A stretch of 64,000 nt of DNA from Hevea brasiliensis (Eukaryota; Streptophyta; Magnoliopsida; Malpighiales; Euphorbiaceae): positions 47,954,725 through 48,018,724 of the forward strand of contig NC_079510.1 of NCBI RefSeq assembly GCF_030052815.1, read 5' to 3'. Positions 46,307 through 59,640 of this stretch are shown one piece after another (the first letter of the stretch is position 1; each line of letters starts with the position of its first letter). A program made the position numbers and the translations under genes. The notes beneath the pieces were generated by a model, which was given only the letters and a program-made list of their open reading frames with translations, was not told where the DNA came from and ran no database searches.

Positions 46307-48805
46307 ACTCCATAAATTTTTTTGAGTTTTTTATAATTTTTTTGAAATTTTTGAGCCTCGAGTGTCTTGAATAGAACCAGTAAAATCAAATCAGTTCAGA
46401 TCAGACCTGCTAAATCGAACCAATCCTTTCATTTTTCTTTTCCCTTCTCCTTCTCGTGCACTCGACTCCCTCCCTTCCCTCTTTCTTTTCTCTCTCCTCC
46501 CTTCTCCCCACTGTCAGTGACCACCTTCCCCACCTCCTTCCCTAGCTAGCGCACTACCAACGCCCTTCCCCCACTACTACTGCCCATTTTTTCTGTTAGA
46601 AAATGCGCCCTAACTCCCCCCTTTCACATGCGCATTGTTTCAACTTCCCTTGCCGTTTCCTGTGATTTTGGCCACCAATCGGACCTTGTCTTGTCCCCTT
46701 TTTGATATATACCTCGTAAGCTTTCTATAGACACTAATTTCATAAATTTTCATTGACCGGTTTGTGCAAATCAAGCCCATAATTTTTTTAATATTTTTTA
46801 AATTTTGGGCTAGATTTCTCCCAAATCGTAAACCCTATCAAAAATTCGAGACCACCAACGCGTCCTACACGTCAAGAACTTTACAAGAACACTAATTTGG
46901 AATTTTTATGACACAAAAAATTTGGTGAGTCCCACGAGCTTATCAATAATTTTTCGGATCTTTAATGAGTCTTTTAAATTAAATAAAAATTATATCCTAA
47001 CTCCTGGTGTTGTGAGCTTCGCGTAGGTATTTTCGTTTTGAATAAATTTTACCGGTCACTGAAATTGCAATTTCGGGCCAGACACACAGGTTGTTGGCCC
47101 ACTTTAGAAGTTGGTTAATATTATAGTGCTTTCCACCATTTTCAGACTCCCCGGATGTGTTTTAAATGTCATAATTGGTGTAGGCAAATCCGAACTCTAA
47201 ATTCTTTTTTTTTTTTTGCTTAATATTGAGTTTAGATTAAAAATCTATAAAATATTTGTGGATAGCTAGAAAATTATAATTCCAATTGCAATAGCATAAT
47301 GACATTGTTAAGGACTGCAGGAAATAATTATAAAATTTTTGAGTTTAATTTGTATAGTTTTTACAAAATATTAGTTTTAAACTAAATATCTAAATTATAT
47401 AATTATGTGAGAATTAACTGGTTTGGCAGGCCTAGGAGAGGCATTGTGTTGTTGATATATTGTGAGCCTGAGACTTCTTGGATTGAGGAGTGTTTATTGA
47501 GTTATTTTGTAAGTTTGGTAGGTTCTATGTACAGGAGAAATTCTGTCAAATTTTTTGCATAAACTTAGGGTGTCTTAAACTCTTTAGTTATTTGATTGGA
47601 GTTATTATTGATCAATTTCTTGAATATAATTGTTTAGATGATCCGAATCAACCTTCTTCGTTTTCTCAGCATCCCCAGTGACATTTGGATAATCTGCGAG
47701 TTGATATTGATTTTATTTGTAATTTTAATATTATTAATTTATATTTAAGGCATGCTCATGCATTCACTTATATGTATGTATATAATTAGTAAATGCTAGG
47801 CACGCTCATTTGTTACATATGTTATTGAATTTGTTTATGGATGTCACCTTAAGATAACTTAAAACTCTGTGTGTATGTGTTGACTTGAGTATGGTGTGGA
47901 TATAGATATGGGTAAAACAGGTAGTTGCGGCTGGAGCTTGACTCGCTGGGACCCGATTTTTATATATGGATAAGTTGAGTTGAACACGATTTTGAGTTGA
48001 TCTCGCTGGCCCCCGCATATGGATTATTAAGCGAAAGTCCAACTTGAGTTGACCTCGCTGGCAGGTACTGAATTAAGAGAGCTGTTTAGTAGATCAGCTT
48101 CCATATATGTATTGATGTGATATATGAGTGCATGTGTGCTTCAAATTATCTTTTGTGTGAATATTGGTTGAATTGTTTGAACTATATGAACATGTTGCAT
48201 TTCATACATAGGAATGTATTAGACTTAGTTAGTTATAGAAATTATATTGAAAATCAATATTTTACTCTCTAAGTTGAATGCTCACCCTTATTTAACTATT
48301 TTTTCTTAAGTGATATGAAGATTTATTTGAGATTAATCTGCTTTCTTTTCCCGCAGGTTTAAACAGAAAATATTTTAATTTGTTGTTATTGTCCTTTAAT
48401 TAAATCCGTATGGATCAATAGTTGTATTTTTATTTGGTTTATAATAACTTAGTTTTGAAGTTGAAAAATTAATTATGTGGGATTATTTGGATGTATGATA
48501 TGTTATTATTGAGGATGGAGGGAGCTAAGCTCCCAAATGTGAATACATGTGATTTAAACTTTGTGAGGGTGAGCTGAGCTCCCTATATTTTTTTGATTTT
48601 ATTTGTTTACAGATCGAGAAAGTTAATACTCCTAGTTGGATGGTCCAATTTATAGCCGGACTCTATCTACTTATTTTCTAAAAATTAGGCTACCTTTTTG
48701 GGCTTTATGATCAGGTCAGAGATAGTGAGGCTTACTATGTGCTTTAGAGGCCTCACACTGACTCAAGTCCTATTGTTGATCCGGCCCAGAAATCAGGTCG
48801 TGACA
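46114..48805 (+). repeat. Solo LTR of a Gypsy element (2,692 bp)
   Basis: It starts TGTAACATCTCGAA, ends CAGGTCGTGACA, and is flanked by a perfect 5-base duplication, CATGC (46109-46113 and 48806-48810). Ends and internal order match the minus-strand Gypsy LTR at 35148-37683, so this is a related family in the opposite orientation. Subrepeats of TTGAGTTGA...CTCGCTGGC occur three times at about 47935-48062. No primer-binding site or internal sequence follows, as expected after recombination between two LTRs. Confidence 0.9.
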
Positions 48806-48823
48806 CATGCTATAGTAAAAGAG

Positions 48824-48829
<6 letters not shown>

Positions 48830-48882
<53 letters not shown>
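48830..48882. repeat. (TA)n microsatellite, about 50 bases
   Basis: Nearly uninterrupted TA dinucleotides just right of the solo LTR. Confidence 0.95.
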
Positions 48883-48886
<4 letters not shown>

Positions 48887-51800
48887 CATGATTAATATTA
48901 ATCAAAGTAATAATATTAATTATACTGTAAAAATATAAAAAAATAATGAAAATTGAGTATTAATATAAATTTCTTGTTTACCATAACTATGAAAATAAAA
49001 TTTTATTTCGTTTTTTCATAATTCATTATATATATGGCATGTAATATATAATTGAAAATATTTCTTTATTACATATGTATTAAAATAAGATAAACAAAAA
49101 TTAAACAACATTAAAATTTATTAAATATATAAAAAAAGAGAGAAAGGAGAAAGTATTTAACTCAATGTGACTATTTTTATAGCATAATTTTAAATTATTT
49201 TTATTAATTTTAAGATATATAATTATGAAATTTTTATAATTAAATGAAATAATTTAAAAATTAAAAATCATTAAATTAGTCATTTATAAAATTATTAAAA
49301 TATATCTAATATTTTTAATTAATTAATCATAAAAATTATGGTAATAATATAGATATTTAAAAGAAAATTAAAAAGATTATTAAATTGAAAATAAAATTAA
49401 ATACTTAGCATAAAAAATAATAATTACTTACATTAATTATTATAATTATTAAATATAATAATTTTTATATAGTAAGTGCCACGTAGCAGTACTAAAGTTT
49501 AAAATGCTATGAGGCAATAATAAGAAAAATTCTTCTAGTTTTATAATGCTACATGACGACACTAAAATCTAGAATGTCACGTGGTAATAGTAAAGGAAAA
49601 CTTTTTTATAGATATATAAATATAGATTTTCATTATTATAAAAATCTCAATTCAAATTAATTATGTTAAAAATTAAAGTCAAAATTAAATTTAATATATA
49701 TTTAAATTAATATTAAAAAAAACAAAGTAACTAGCATATTCTTGAAAACTTTGTTAATCTAACAGCTAAATTATAAAGAAAAAACAAGAGCGGTAACATG
49801 AATTGTATTAGTGCTAATCGAGAGTTATGTAATTGACTTATTGGTAGCTAGCGCCTAGCTGTGTGTGAAAGAACTCAAAGAAGGCAAAGCTCATGTAACC
49901 CGAGGATGGGAGTAAATGAGGAAATGAATGAGAGTGGTCCATTGGGAAGACCCTTATCCTTCAAACTCATCGGATGGCCATCAGTTAATGTACTTTCTTT
50001 TTCTCCATTACACATTCAATCTACCAACATTGGCCATTGTCTCTACTCATGCATAGACTGGCATTGGCCTCATCTTACATATATACTCATGGACTGTACT
50101 CACTTGTGTGATTAGATTACGACCCTTGTTTAACTCATGATAATGATCCAATCATGTGTTTGTCGCAGTCATTTTGTTTGTTTTATATTCAGAATATTAA
50201 CATTTTGTTATTAATTTCTTTGCTTAACTAATTAGTGTGCTTACTTAATTATCTTTATATACATAATGTGTTGGTACGAGGAGTAGGGCCCTGAGGAAGG
50301 ACAAACAGCTGAAGATTGGGCAACCTGAAGAAACAGCAGCTACAATACGTTACAGAGAAAGGCCGCTCTACTTTTTCTCGAATCTAGTTAATTTGTCTGT
50401 TTTCTGTGCGTTGATGTGTCCAAGCGATACACGGCAATGAAAATCTTTGGTTCCCTGCAACGCAATCTATAGGCAGAGGACATTGTATTTGCATATCTCT
50501 AGGGCTAAATAATCAAATTACAATTCAGGTCTGCACGTTGTCGGACACCATGCTTGGCCCTCCACTCTAATTTGTGATTTTTTATTTTTTGACCAATTCC
50601 TAGCCCTTTTGCCTGGGCCAGACTCTATTCAAATTGCCATGACGGGACTCGTTAAATTAGCTTCCAGTATAGACTACAGTTATTAAACATATATGTGCAT
50701 ATTAATTATGTAACTGCTTGCTAATGGGGCAAGATATACTTGGTGCTGTGGTCTAATTAGAGATTTAGAGTGATGAATGATTTAATGGTAAGATGAGATG
50801 ACTTTAAATAGGGGTAAAATTAATTAATTTATTGATTGTTGTGAGGTATGTTCGCCTAGGAGATGTGGTAAAATTCAGCCATGTAATAAATTTCTTTATT
50901 TCCAAAGGAAACCCACAAGACAGCACATCATTGGGCTTGATTTTGAAATCTCAAGTGAGCTAATTAAGAATGGGTCCATTGTTCCTGTCTTACTTTCTGT
51001 CCCTAAAGCACGTTTTGGTAACAGACAATGATATGTTAGACATTTGTCTTGGCTTGCATGGACAATGATATATGGAGGCAGTTGTAAAATGGAATGCTCC
51101 ATCCAAATTCCAAAGCTTGAACTACAAATTGGGATACAATTGCAATTGGCCCCATTTAACTCTGTCTCTGTGGTTGCACCTACCTGGAACTGTCACCAGG
51201 AGTGCCCTTTGATTAGCCCCTCAACCACAAAACAAAAGAATTTGCCGCTATGTATTCTCTCCAAAGCATGCCTAAAATTCTCTTTAACCAGATATATATG
51301 CAGATTGATGATTAGTGATCCAAATGATTTATACTCACAAGTCCAATGTGAAGCCCATGAGCCCTTCATCATCTCTACACAATCCACAAGAATATTTGGG
51401 TGAGATATCTTGGGTCATGATTCTGATCATGAAGAGGAGGCCAAGGCCCAAATACTTCTATATTAAGATTCACCTGGACAACCCTTTGTATCATGGCTTG
51501 AAGTATTGATAAATGTTGCTGTATCCTTCAGAAGTTATTGTGCAATTTTGATTTTTATTTTACTTCATAATTTTAATGAAAGGACTCTCCAAAGAAGTAT
51601 GAGTTCTCTTTTCAGTTTTCTGTTATGAAAGTTAAGAATATTCATGTCATACCCTAGCTAGTTTTTTTTCCTCCAAAACATCATTCAAGTTGAAAACGTC
51701 AGCAAAGCATCTTATTGAATTTGAATGCATCTTCAACCACACTTCCATATATCCCCTTTTTTGATGATTACTGCTAAGGCTTCTTTCTGGTTTTTCATGG

Positions 51801-52338
51801 CCATTTCAAACATGTCACGTTCAATTAATATATCACAAAAGAGGGGAAAGCTCTGCACATGTGCTTAAGCTTAAGGATGTAGTGTTAAAATAACAAACAA
51901 CTAATTGTTAGTTTCAAACTAATTATGATTAATTATAGGAATTCTTATTTATTATTTAATAATAAAAATGAATGATCTTCCGAAAAATTTTCATGGTTGT
52001 TTCTGGATGTGATTATACTAGGAAAAATTTTATAAAATTTCTAATGACCTTCTCGCCCTTAATAAAGAAATAGATATATAACATGATCCGTGCAAGCATT
52101 AATGCTCAAATCTTTTAGCCAAAATGAGATGTATGCATGCATTGACAAGTTACCAATTCTAATATTAGCAAATTATTATATATAATATTAATCAGAGTTA
52201 TTATAGTAATGCTGGGGATGTTAATTGATTTCTTACTAGCACATACGAAGTATATATTATTAATCATTAAGTTTTAAAAATTTGATTTAAGACAACCCAG
52301 AAAACAAGTAATTACACATTAAAACAACATTACTTAGT

Positions 52339-52341
<3 letters not shown>
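48883..52341. other. Intergenic DNA, no supported gene
   Basis: 48883-49850 is AT-rich with short GTCACGTGG/GCCACGTAG motifs at about 49479, 49575 and similar to one at 46050, probably an old dispersed repeat. 49860-52340 is less AT-rich. The open frames here are short, lack recognisable domains and overlap on both strands, so I do not call a gene. Confidence 0.45.

Positions 52342-52403
<62 letters not shown>
52342..52403. repeat. (TA)n microsatellite, 62 bases
   Basis: Uninterrupted TA dinucleotides about 510 bases upstream of the lipase-like frame. Confidence 0.95.
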
Positions 52404-52405
<2 letters not shown>

Positions 52406-52910
52406 TTGTAAAGATTGATTATCTCAAAATTTTCTTTTCTTCTTAGTAATTAATAAAAGGAAATTAAAAATTGATTGACAAAAATTTCTTTTGTTGCACT
52501 CATTTGAATTTGACTGGATTACCTGGTCTTTTTCCCAACTTTGCTGGAAAGTTGGTAACATAGTAAACCTAAGAAATCTTGAGTGGAAAAGTTCAAACTT
52601 TATTGGAGAGTTTTCGAAGGGCTGTAGTCAGTTCAGAAACAAAATATTATCTAGATCCTTGATCAAAATTTATATTATAGAATTGTATAACATGACTAAT
52701 TGAGTGAGGGATGAAAGTTAGGAAAAATTCTACATGTGTAAATGTTACGTTTTATGTCCACAATAGAAGGCAAAAAATTTTCAGAAAATTTCAGTGTCAA
52801 TCAGAATATTGATGTCTATAAATTCCAAGCTAGGAGTCTTCAACTTTTCTCATACCTGTACAATCCATGCAGAAACAACCCCCCTTAGAAGCTGGTTTGG
52901 CAATAAGAAA

Positions 52911-53824
52911 ATGGAGGATAGCATAGCAAAAAGATGGAAAAATCTTAGTGGTCAAAATAATTGGAAGGACCTATTGGATCCTCTAGACATTGATCTCCGG
53001 CGATACATTATTCACTATGGCGAAATGGCTCAAGCTACTTATGATGCTTTCAATACCCAGAAAGCATCAAAATTTGCCGGAAGCAGCCTATATGCTAAGG
53101 CTGATCTTTTCTCCAAGGTTGGTTTAGAGAAAGGCAATCCATACATGTATTCCGTGACAAAATTTTTCTATGCAACATCAGAAATCTCACTTCCTGAGGC
53201 ATTTATCATCAAGTCGTTGTCCAGGGAGGCTTGGAGCAAAGAATCCAATTTTGTTGGGTATGTTGCTGTGGCCACTGATGAAGGGAAGGCTCTATTAGGG
53301 AGGAGGGATATTGTGATTGCCTGGAGAGGTACAGTACAGGCCTTAGAGTGGGTTGATGATTTTGAGTTTCTTTTAGTCTCAGCTTCGAAATTACTCGGCG
53401 ATTCCGGTGATCCTAAGGTGCATCATGGTTGGCACTCCATCTACACTTCTGAGGATCCTCGATCACCTTATAATAAAAGCGGTGCTAGAGACCAGGTAAT
53501 CATTAATTTCGTTAATTACAAGAAACCTATATATGTTTATTCAATAGGAAAAAAAATAAAAAAAGATTCCATCTGTTGATGCATTAATTAATATATTGCT
53601 TATAATGTTTGCGATCGTTATATATATATATTTTTTAGGTTCTTAGTGAGGTGAGAAGACTTGTGGAACAATTCAAGAATGAAGAAATCAGCATTACAGT
53701 ATGTGGGCATAGCTTAGGAGCTGCACTTGCAACACTAAATGCAGTTGATATAGTTGCCAATGGATTTAACAAGTCCGATTATTTTTGGAGCAAATTGTGC
53801 CAATCCATTATCATTATCATATAA
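52911..53824 (-). other. Note: antisense strand of the lipase pseudogene, no gene
   Basis: The minus strand opposite the lipase frame holds no supported coding region; see the plus-strand entry. Confidence 0.3.
52911..53824 (+). pseudogene. Class-II phospholipase A1 (DAD1-like lipase), 3'-truncated
   Basis: Exon 1 is 52911-53495 and exon 2 is 53639-53824, with a 143-base GT-AG intron at phase 0, giving 256 residues. The N-terminus ([23 protein letters not shown]) and [12 protein letters not shown] are typical of cytosolic PLA1-II lipases, which release free fatty acid from the sn-1 position. The lipase-3 fold begins well and the nucleophile elbow GHSLG is at residues 218-222 (Ser220). About 20 residues later, near 53770, the sequence loses the family match through a deletion and frameshift, and stops at 53822-53824. 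The downstream part with the catalytic Asp and His is absent within the next several kilobases. Full-length relatives have about 400 residues. The upstream in-frame ATG at about 52812 would add 33 residues unlike the family, so 52911 is preferred. Confidence 0.88.
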
Positions 53825-54779
53825 TAAAGGACATGAGAATAAAAAATAAAGATTATTTTAATGATGGGTGCAAGAAAGCTATTCAATTGTTACAGTTTGA
53901 CATATGCCAATTAGATTTATAAATCTATTGATACATTTGCATTTAATTATAGTTGGAATTATAAATTCAATTTATTTTATTCCATGTTGGAAACCTTTAA
54001 TTAGAACTAATTCGATATGCATACATGCATTTTTTTTTTCTCATTTTTCTATTGAGTGTCTTGTGATCAGATCATGCTCTTGAAGGATATCTTTAAGATC
54101 CAGAAATAGCTTTCTTTATTTTAAATTATTTTTATTTTAAAAATAAAATCTTATAGCATGAAAACGACTCAAATATCATTAGATAAAATTAACAGGTTAT
54201 GTTTAATCTATATTAATCATAAACAACTTTTTATATAAGTAGAAATTAAGGTAGGTATTAATCATAAGTACTTGGTAATCTCTTTTATATATATATATAT
54301 ATAAGGGATTCACCATAATTTTAACTAAAATAATTATTAATGATTGATTGGATATATACATTTGGGTATAGAAAAAAATTATTCCTTCAACTCAATCAAT
54401 ATGATAAAATATATTTTTAATAAATTTATTATAAAAATAATTGATATCATTGATTTATTATATTTCTTCCTTTAGCGGAACATTCTTGCAGTGTTTTATA
54501 AATTATATTGAATCAATTGGTTAAAATGACTAAATGGAAAAATAATCGAAATATTTTAAAGTTTTATTTTTAATTTATTGTTTTTAATCCCAATAGAAAA
54601 GAAGATAAAAACAAAAATTATTTCGACTTAAAGAGAGGAAGGATGAGAGAATAAGAAAGAAGACGGCTAATTATTGAATACATTAAAAAACACTTAAAAA
54701 TAATAATTTTTTCTATATAATAAAATAATTTTTTTTTTATTTAAAAAAAGATGAGGCTCATATTTACGGAGAAAATAGA

Positions 54780-55690
54780 TATACACCAGGTGCACTATTA
54801 GCCACTTAGACGCAGCTACCTCCGCCTACTCTCATCCACGGGCGGAACTGCATTGTTCTCTGACCGGCCAAAAGTATTTTAATTTAAAATATTACTTATA
54901 ATTTTTAATATATATTTTAGAAAAATTGTTGTTTGTTCTTTTAAAATATTTAAAATTAAAAATTTATTTATAAATTTTAATATATATATATTTAAAAATT
55001 TATTATTTATTCTTCTAATATTTTTATTTTTATTTTAACCTCTACATTTATATAAAAACATGTTTCATATTTTTTATACTATTTAATTTTTATATTTTTA
55101 TATTTTATATTTTTATTTCTCTATAATTTTATAAAATTTCATTTAGTTTCACATTAATATTTATTTCTAAAAAAAAAGCAAATTTTTTAGTTTAGCCCCT
55201 CTCCCATCACTCATGGGCGCTAAAGTATGCCGCCGACTTACCTCGACCATCACAAGACATTTCTTTTTTCATTTTTTTTTATATTGTTTACTCATTAATT
55301 AAGTATATAATTAAATGTATTTTTTATTTGCTATAATATTCTACCAAGGTGAAGTTAAAAGAAACATATGGCTGAGGTAGAACTTAAAGTATATATTCGA
55401 GGAATTAAAAATAAATGAAATTTTGATAAAATATAAAAATTAAAATTAAAATATAAAATATTAAAAATATTAAAATTAAAATATAAAACATTAAAAATAT
55501 TAAAATTAAATAATATAAAAACTATAAATAAAATTTATATAAAAACGTAAAGTTGAAAATAAATAAAAATATTGGAGGACAGACGATATAAGTAAAATTT
55601 TAATTTTAAAAATTTTGTGGGGGTAGATAATAATTTAAAAAATATATATATTAAAATTTATGAATCACATTTTCATTGGTTTAGATAAAA
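54780..55690. mobile_element. Possible degenerate DNA-transposon remnant
   Basis: GC-richer blocks (CCACGGGCGGAACTGCATTG near 54837, CTCATGGGCGCTAAAG near 55210) resemble a repeat common in plant genomes that starts with a GGGGCGGAGC-type end. AT-rich sequence at 54930-55145 is similar to the reverse complement of 55400-55690. In AT-rich DNA this could arise by chance. Confidence 0.25.
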
Positions 55691-57775
55691 AGAAAATATT
55701 TATTTATACTTTTCTGTCATCTTTCTCTTTATTTTATTTTATTTTTTAGACTTTTTAAAGGGGAAAAAGACTTGTGGAGACAATGGAGACGTATGAGAAA
55801 AAAAAAAAAAGCTTATACTTTTGAAATTAAACACGTGTGAGGATAATGATAAATGTGAACCACTCACACAATATGCTTTGGTTTGTGGCAGTCTCAATCA
55901 GAAATTCAAAGTCTACTCAATAAAATAAATAAAAAATTTGTAGATGACATCAAACATAATCTTTTTTTTTTTATTTTTATATAAAATTAATTTATTATAT
56001 TAAACATCAATTTTTAATTTAAATATTTTTAAATTTCAATTATTAAAATTTTATCCCATAAAAAATTATATAAATTTAAGTTTATAATATCAAATATTAA
56101 AAAACTTTGTTCATCTATTATATATATTATATATGCTAAAAATCAATCTTTTTTAAAATAAATTTTTGGTTTTAATAAAAAGTGATAATTTATTTTTTAA
56201 AAAATTATATTAATATATGTATATATAAATAATTATTCACTAAAACATTATTTATAAAATTTAAAATTAAAATTCTAATGATATATATTTTTTTATCTTT
56301 TATTAAATATAAAATTATATCAAATGCTATTAAAAAAATATTAAATATAAGCTTATAACAAATGATATTAAAAATTTTATTTATTAACATTTAAAATAAA
56401 ATTATAATTAATTAAGAATTTTATTATTTTTATTAACAATAAAGTTGGCCAAGGGTAGATTTCAAGATTAAGAAGGACTGAGATCGGTCCGCAAAAGGTT
56501 CATAATTTTAGTTTAAGTTTGATATAATTTAATATGATTTAATTTAATTTAATTTAATTTGATTTAATTTAATTACGTTTTAATTAAATTTAATGATCAT
56601 AATTTAAAAAAAAAAGAATTTAATGAAAAATTAAATTTAATCAAATCAATTAATTTTAGTTAATTTTGATTTTGATAAGTTTAAATTTTCTAAAAAAAAA
56701 TTTGGGATTAACGGCTGTGTGCTAGTGCCCGTTGCGCATGAATATAAATCAAAATCATTCAATTTATTTAAATTATAGTGCTTTGAATATGTTAAAAAAT
56801 AATATATTCATCACTGATAAATAAAATTAATTATTTTTTAAATTTAATAATATAAAATTAATTATTTTGTAAATGAGAGTACACTTGTACTAATAACATT
56901 CAATAATTTGCATGCAGGCCCATCTCCCCGCTGAAAGATACTGTACAAAGCCTTGTGGGGGACGCCACCTCCTTCAGCTTCTTTCCTTTTCCAACAACTT
57001 TCTTTTTTCTTTTTAAAATTTTATTTATTTAAATTACAATATTTTATTTGTTTAACATCAATAATATGATTTATTGCTACTTATAATTTTATTATTATTT
57101 TTTTGTTTTATAACAATTTTTTCAATTAATTAATAATTTATTATTGAAGAGAAGAGACGTACTACCCAATTAATATTTCTACAATGACTGTTGTAAACAA
57201 AGAAAATAGGAAAAATGGAAATGTAAATTAAAATGTTTTTCTTTCCCTTTACTTTATCCATCCCAATCAAAATGTTGTGGTGGAGAGATGAGTCATCAAC
57301 ACGCAGTTTCCGCTTCATCTTTCTTCTTCACTTATGGGATTACAGGACCATTAATTTTTTTTCTCCAAAGCAAAATAAATTGATAAAAAATTAAATGGAA
57401 AATTAAATAATTTTTTAAAGAAATTTATATTCTGCTCTGTTTATTTCACGAAATTTTTTTTTATATTTTTTAATATTTGAAAGTATTTAAAAAAATTAAT
57501 CAATAAAAAATATTTTTTAATAAAAAAAATTAAATCATTTTAAAAAAAATGACTTTTATTTTTTTAAAAATAAATTATTTTTTATTTTTTAAATTTTAAA
57601 AATTTTATTAAAATATAAATATATTTATACATATATAAAATAAATAAATATTATTAATTTAATAAATAATAAAAAAATAAAAAATATTTTATTAAAAAAT
57701 ATTTTTATATATAAGTATTTTTTTTAAATAAACCGACCTAAAAGAGAAAAATATTTTTTAACTTTATAAAAATAA

Positions 57776-57778
<3 letters not shown>

Positions 57779-57811
<33 letters not shown>
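57779..57811. repeat. (TA)n microsatellite
   Basis: About 33 bases of uninterrupted TA dinucleotides. Confidence 0.95.
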
Positions 57812-57814
<3 letters not shown>

Positions 57815-58261
57815 TTCACTGTCATTGGTAGTAATAATAATTTTATCAAATTTCTTCTGATATTATTTTAAATATTAAAATCCAATCAATTGCAGAATTT
57901 TTTAATAAATTAAAGAGGACGAAGAAGATCAGAAAAATAAATTATTTCGCATTTTCCGAAGCTGCAGCGACCACTATGAAAGATCTTCTCAATCATGAAC
58001 CTTCTCTCTCAATTGATTTCCCCCATCAATGGACTATCAGCCGTTCAAAACTCCACGCTTCTCTATGATTAGCTCCACGTTCACCTTCAGATCGGACAAA
58101 AATGCTACGATCTTCATAAACTTTTATTTGCCATTTTTTAAAAATTATTTTACCTATAATTATCGATCATTTTAAACAGGTAGTAATTTTTTTTTTTTTA
58201 TCTTGTTCTTATTTTTATTAAATAAAATAATTATTTATAAAAGTTTCTAATATCTTAACGT

Positions 58262-58705
58262 CTTCCTCCTCTTTTTTTTTTAATTATGTGAAATAAATAA
58301 TAATTTAATTAAATTAAAAAATATTTTATTATAATTTAAATAATTTAATTATTTATTTAATTACTATATAAAAAACTTAAATAACATATAAAAGTATATT
58401 AAAAAAATATTTAACAGCCAAAGCTGTTGTTAAACTCGGCAACAATTGACATATTAGAAATTTTTGAATCCAATATTAAGAATATGATAGTTTATAAAAT
58501 AACTATTTAAATAATTTCATAATATTTACCTTAGCACCTCTTCTCTCTCTCTTTTTTTTTAATTATGTGAGATAAAAAATAATTTAATTTAATTTAATTA
58601 AAAAGTATTTTATTATAATTTAAATAATTTAACTATTTTTAATCATTATATAAAATTTTAAATGATAAATAAAAATATATTAAAAAAATTAAAAGATAAT
58701 TATGA
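58262..58705. repeat. Direct repeat, two copies of about 155-165 bases
   Basis: 58262-58413 and 58540-58705 share a pyrimidine-rich start, TTTTAATTATGTGARATAAA, then TATTTTATTATAATTTAAAT and a similar tail. Copies are diverged and AT-rich. Confidence 0.7.
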
Positions 58706-59640
58706 GACTAGTAATGTAATTTATTTATCCCCCAAGTAACCCATTAGCCTTGAAAGATCTAAAAATCTTAAAAAAAAAAAAAAAAAGACATTGCATACAT
58801 ATATATCTTCAACTAGTTAATGCATTTTCGTAGATCTAAACAGGAAAAAACATCGTTATAATTAGCAAATCCTGAATATCTTAGGATTTAATTAAAAGAG
58901 TTAGAAATGAATAAAAATACAAGTTTATTTTAGTTTTTAACAAATTATTAGATGCTACGTCGCTCTCTGGCTTGAATAAGTCGAACCTTTGGACTCCAGT
59001 AGCGTCAATGCTTATCAACTTGAGGAGTAATTATATTGTGTGATATGCCAATCCAATAAGAATTGTATGTATATTTATAGCCTTTTAAAATTATAATTAT
59101 TAAATAATTTTTTATTTTTAAAATTTAATAATTACTTTTATTTACATGTAATTCATTCATTATTTTTGTTAAAAACAAAAATTCATTCATTATTTTTGTC
59201 ACTTTATGTGGATTTACATACATGGTACCATGGTACCACATTATTAGGATATGTCGCAAGGGATTTTGCGGTCGCCTGGACGATCACTCACCGAAGTGGG
59301 AAAGAGTGAGAGTCGCCACCTTAGTTTTGAGGGAAACTAAAGAAAATCATTTGGGAAGATAAATTAAATATGAAACCACTTCAAGACAGAGATTCTAGGT
59401 TCGGGGTCCGTAAACGGGTGGGGAAGGTGTTAGGCACCCCACCTTGTCCCTTAATAAGGGTAAGTAGATTTAATTTTGTATCAGTTAGGAGGGCTTAAAT
59501 GGACATGTTAATCCTTTTGTCAAAAGGAGATTTTAATTTTTCACTAAATTCGGATCACCCAGATACATAAGTAAATGAGACAACCTTAGTGAATTGTCGT
59601 CGCATATCATTTTTGGTTTTGGGTTTGTTTTGCGTGTAGG

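Larger units (their letters stand above)
53825..59231. other. AT-rich intergenic DNA, no gene
   Basis: No supported coding region. Items visible: a degenerate transposon-like segment at 54780-55690 (listed separately), a TTTAA-rich tract at 56525-56575, a (TA)n tract at 57779-57811, and a direct repeat at 58262-58705. A GC-richer patch at 57910-58100 may be a gene fragment; I cannot identify it. Confidence 0.5.

Noticed and set aside
49861..51509. Several short plus- and minus-strand frames
   Set aside because: No domain, overlapping on both strands, no plausible start context.
52342..52403. (TA)n tract as a replication origin or matrix attachment site
   Set aside because: Dinucleotide repeat length alone gives no support for such a role.
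56700..56750. GGCTGTGTGCTAGTGCCCGTTGCG patch as a possible small RNA gene
   Set aside because: Too short and without internal promoter or stable fold by eye.
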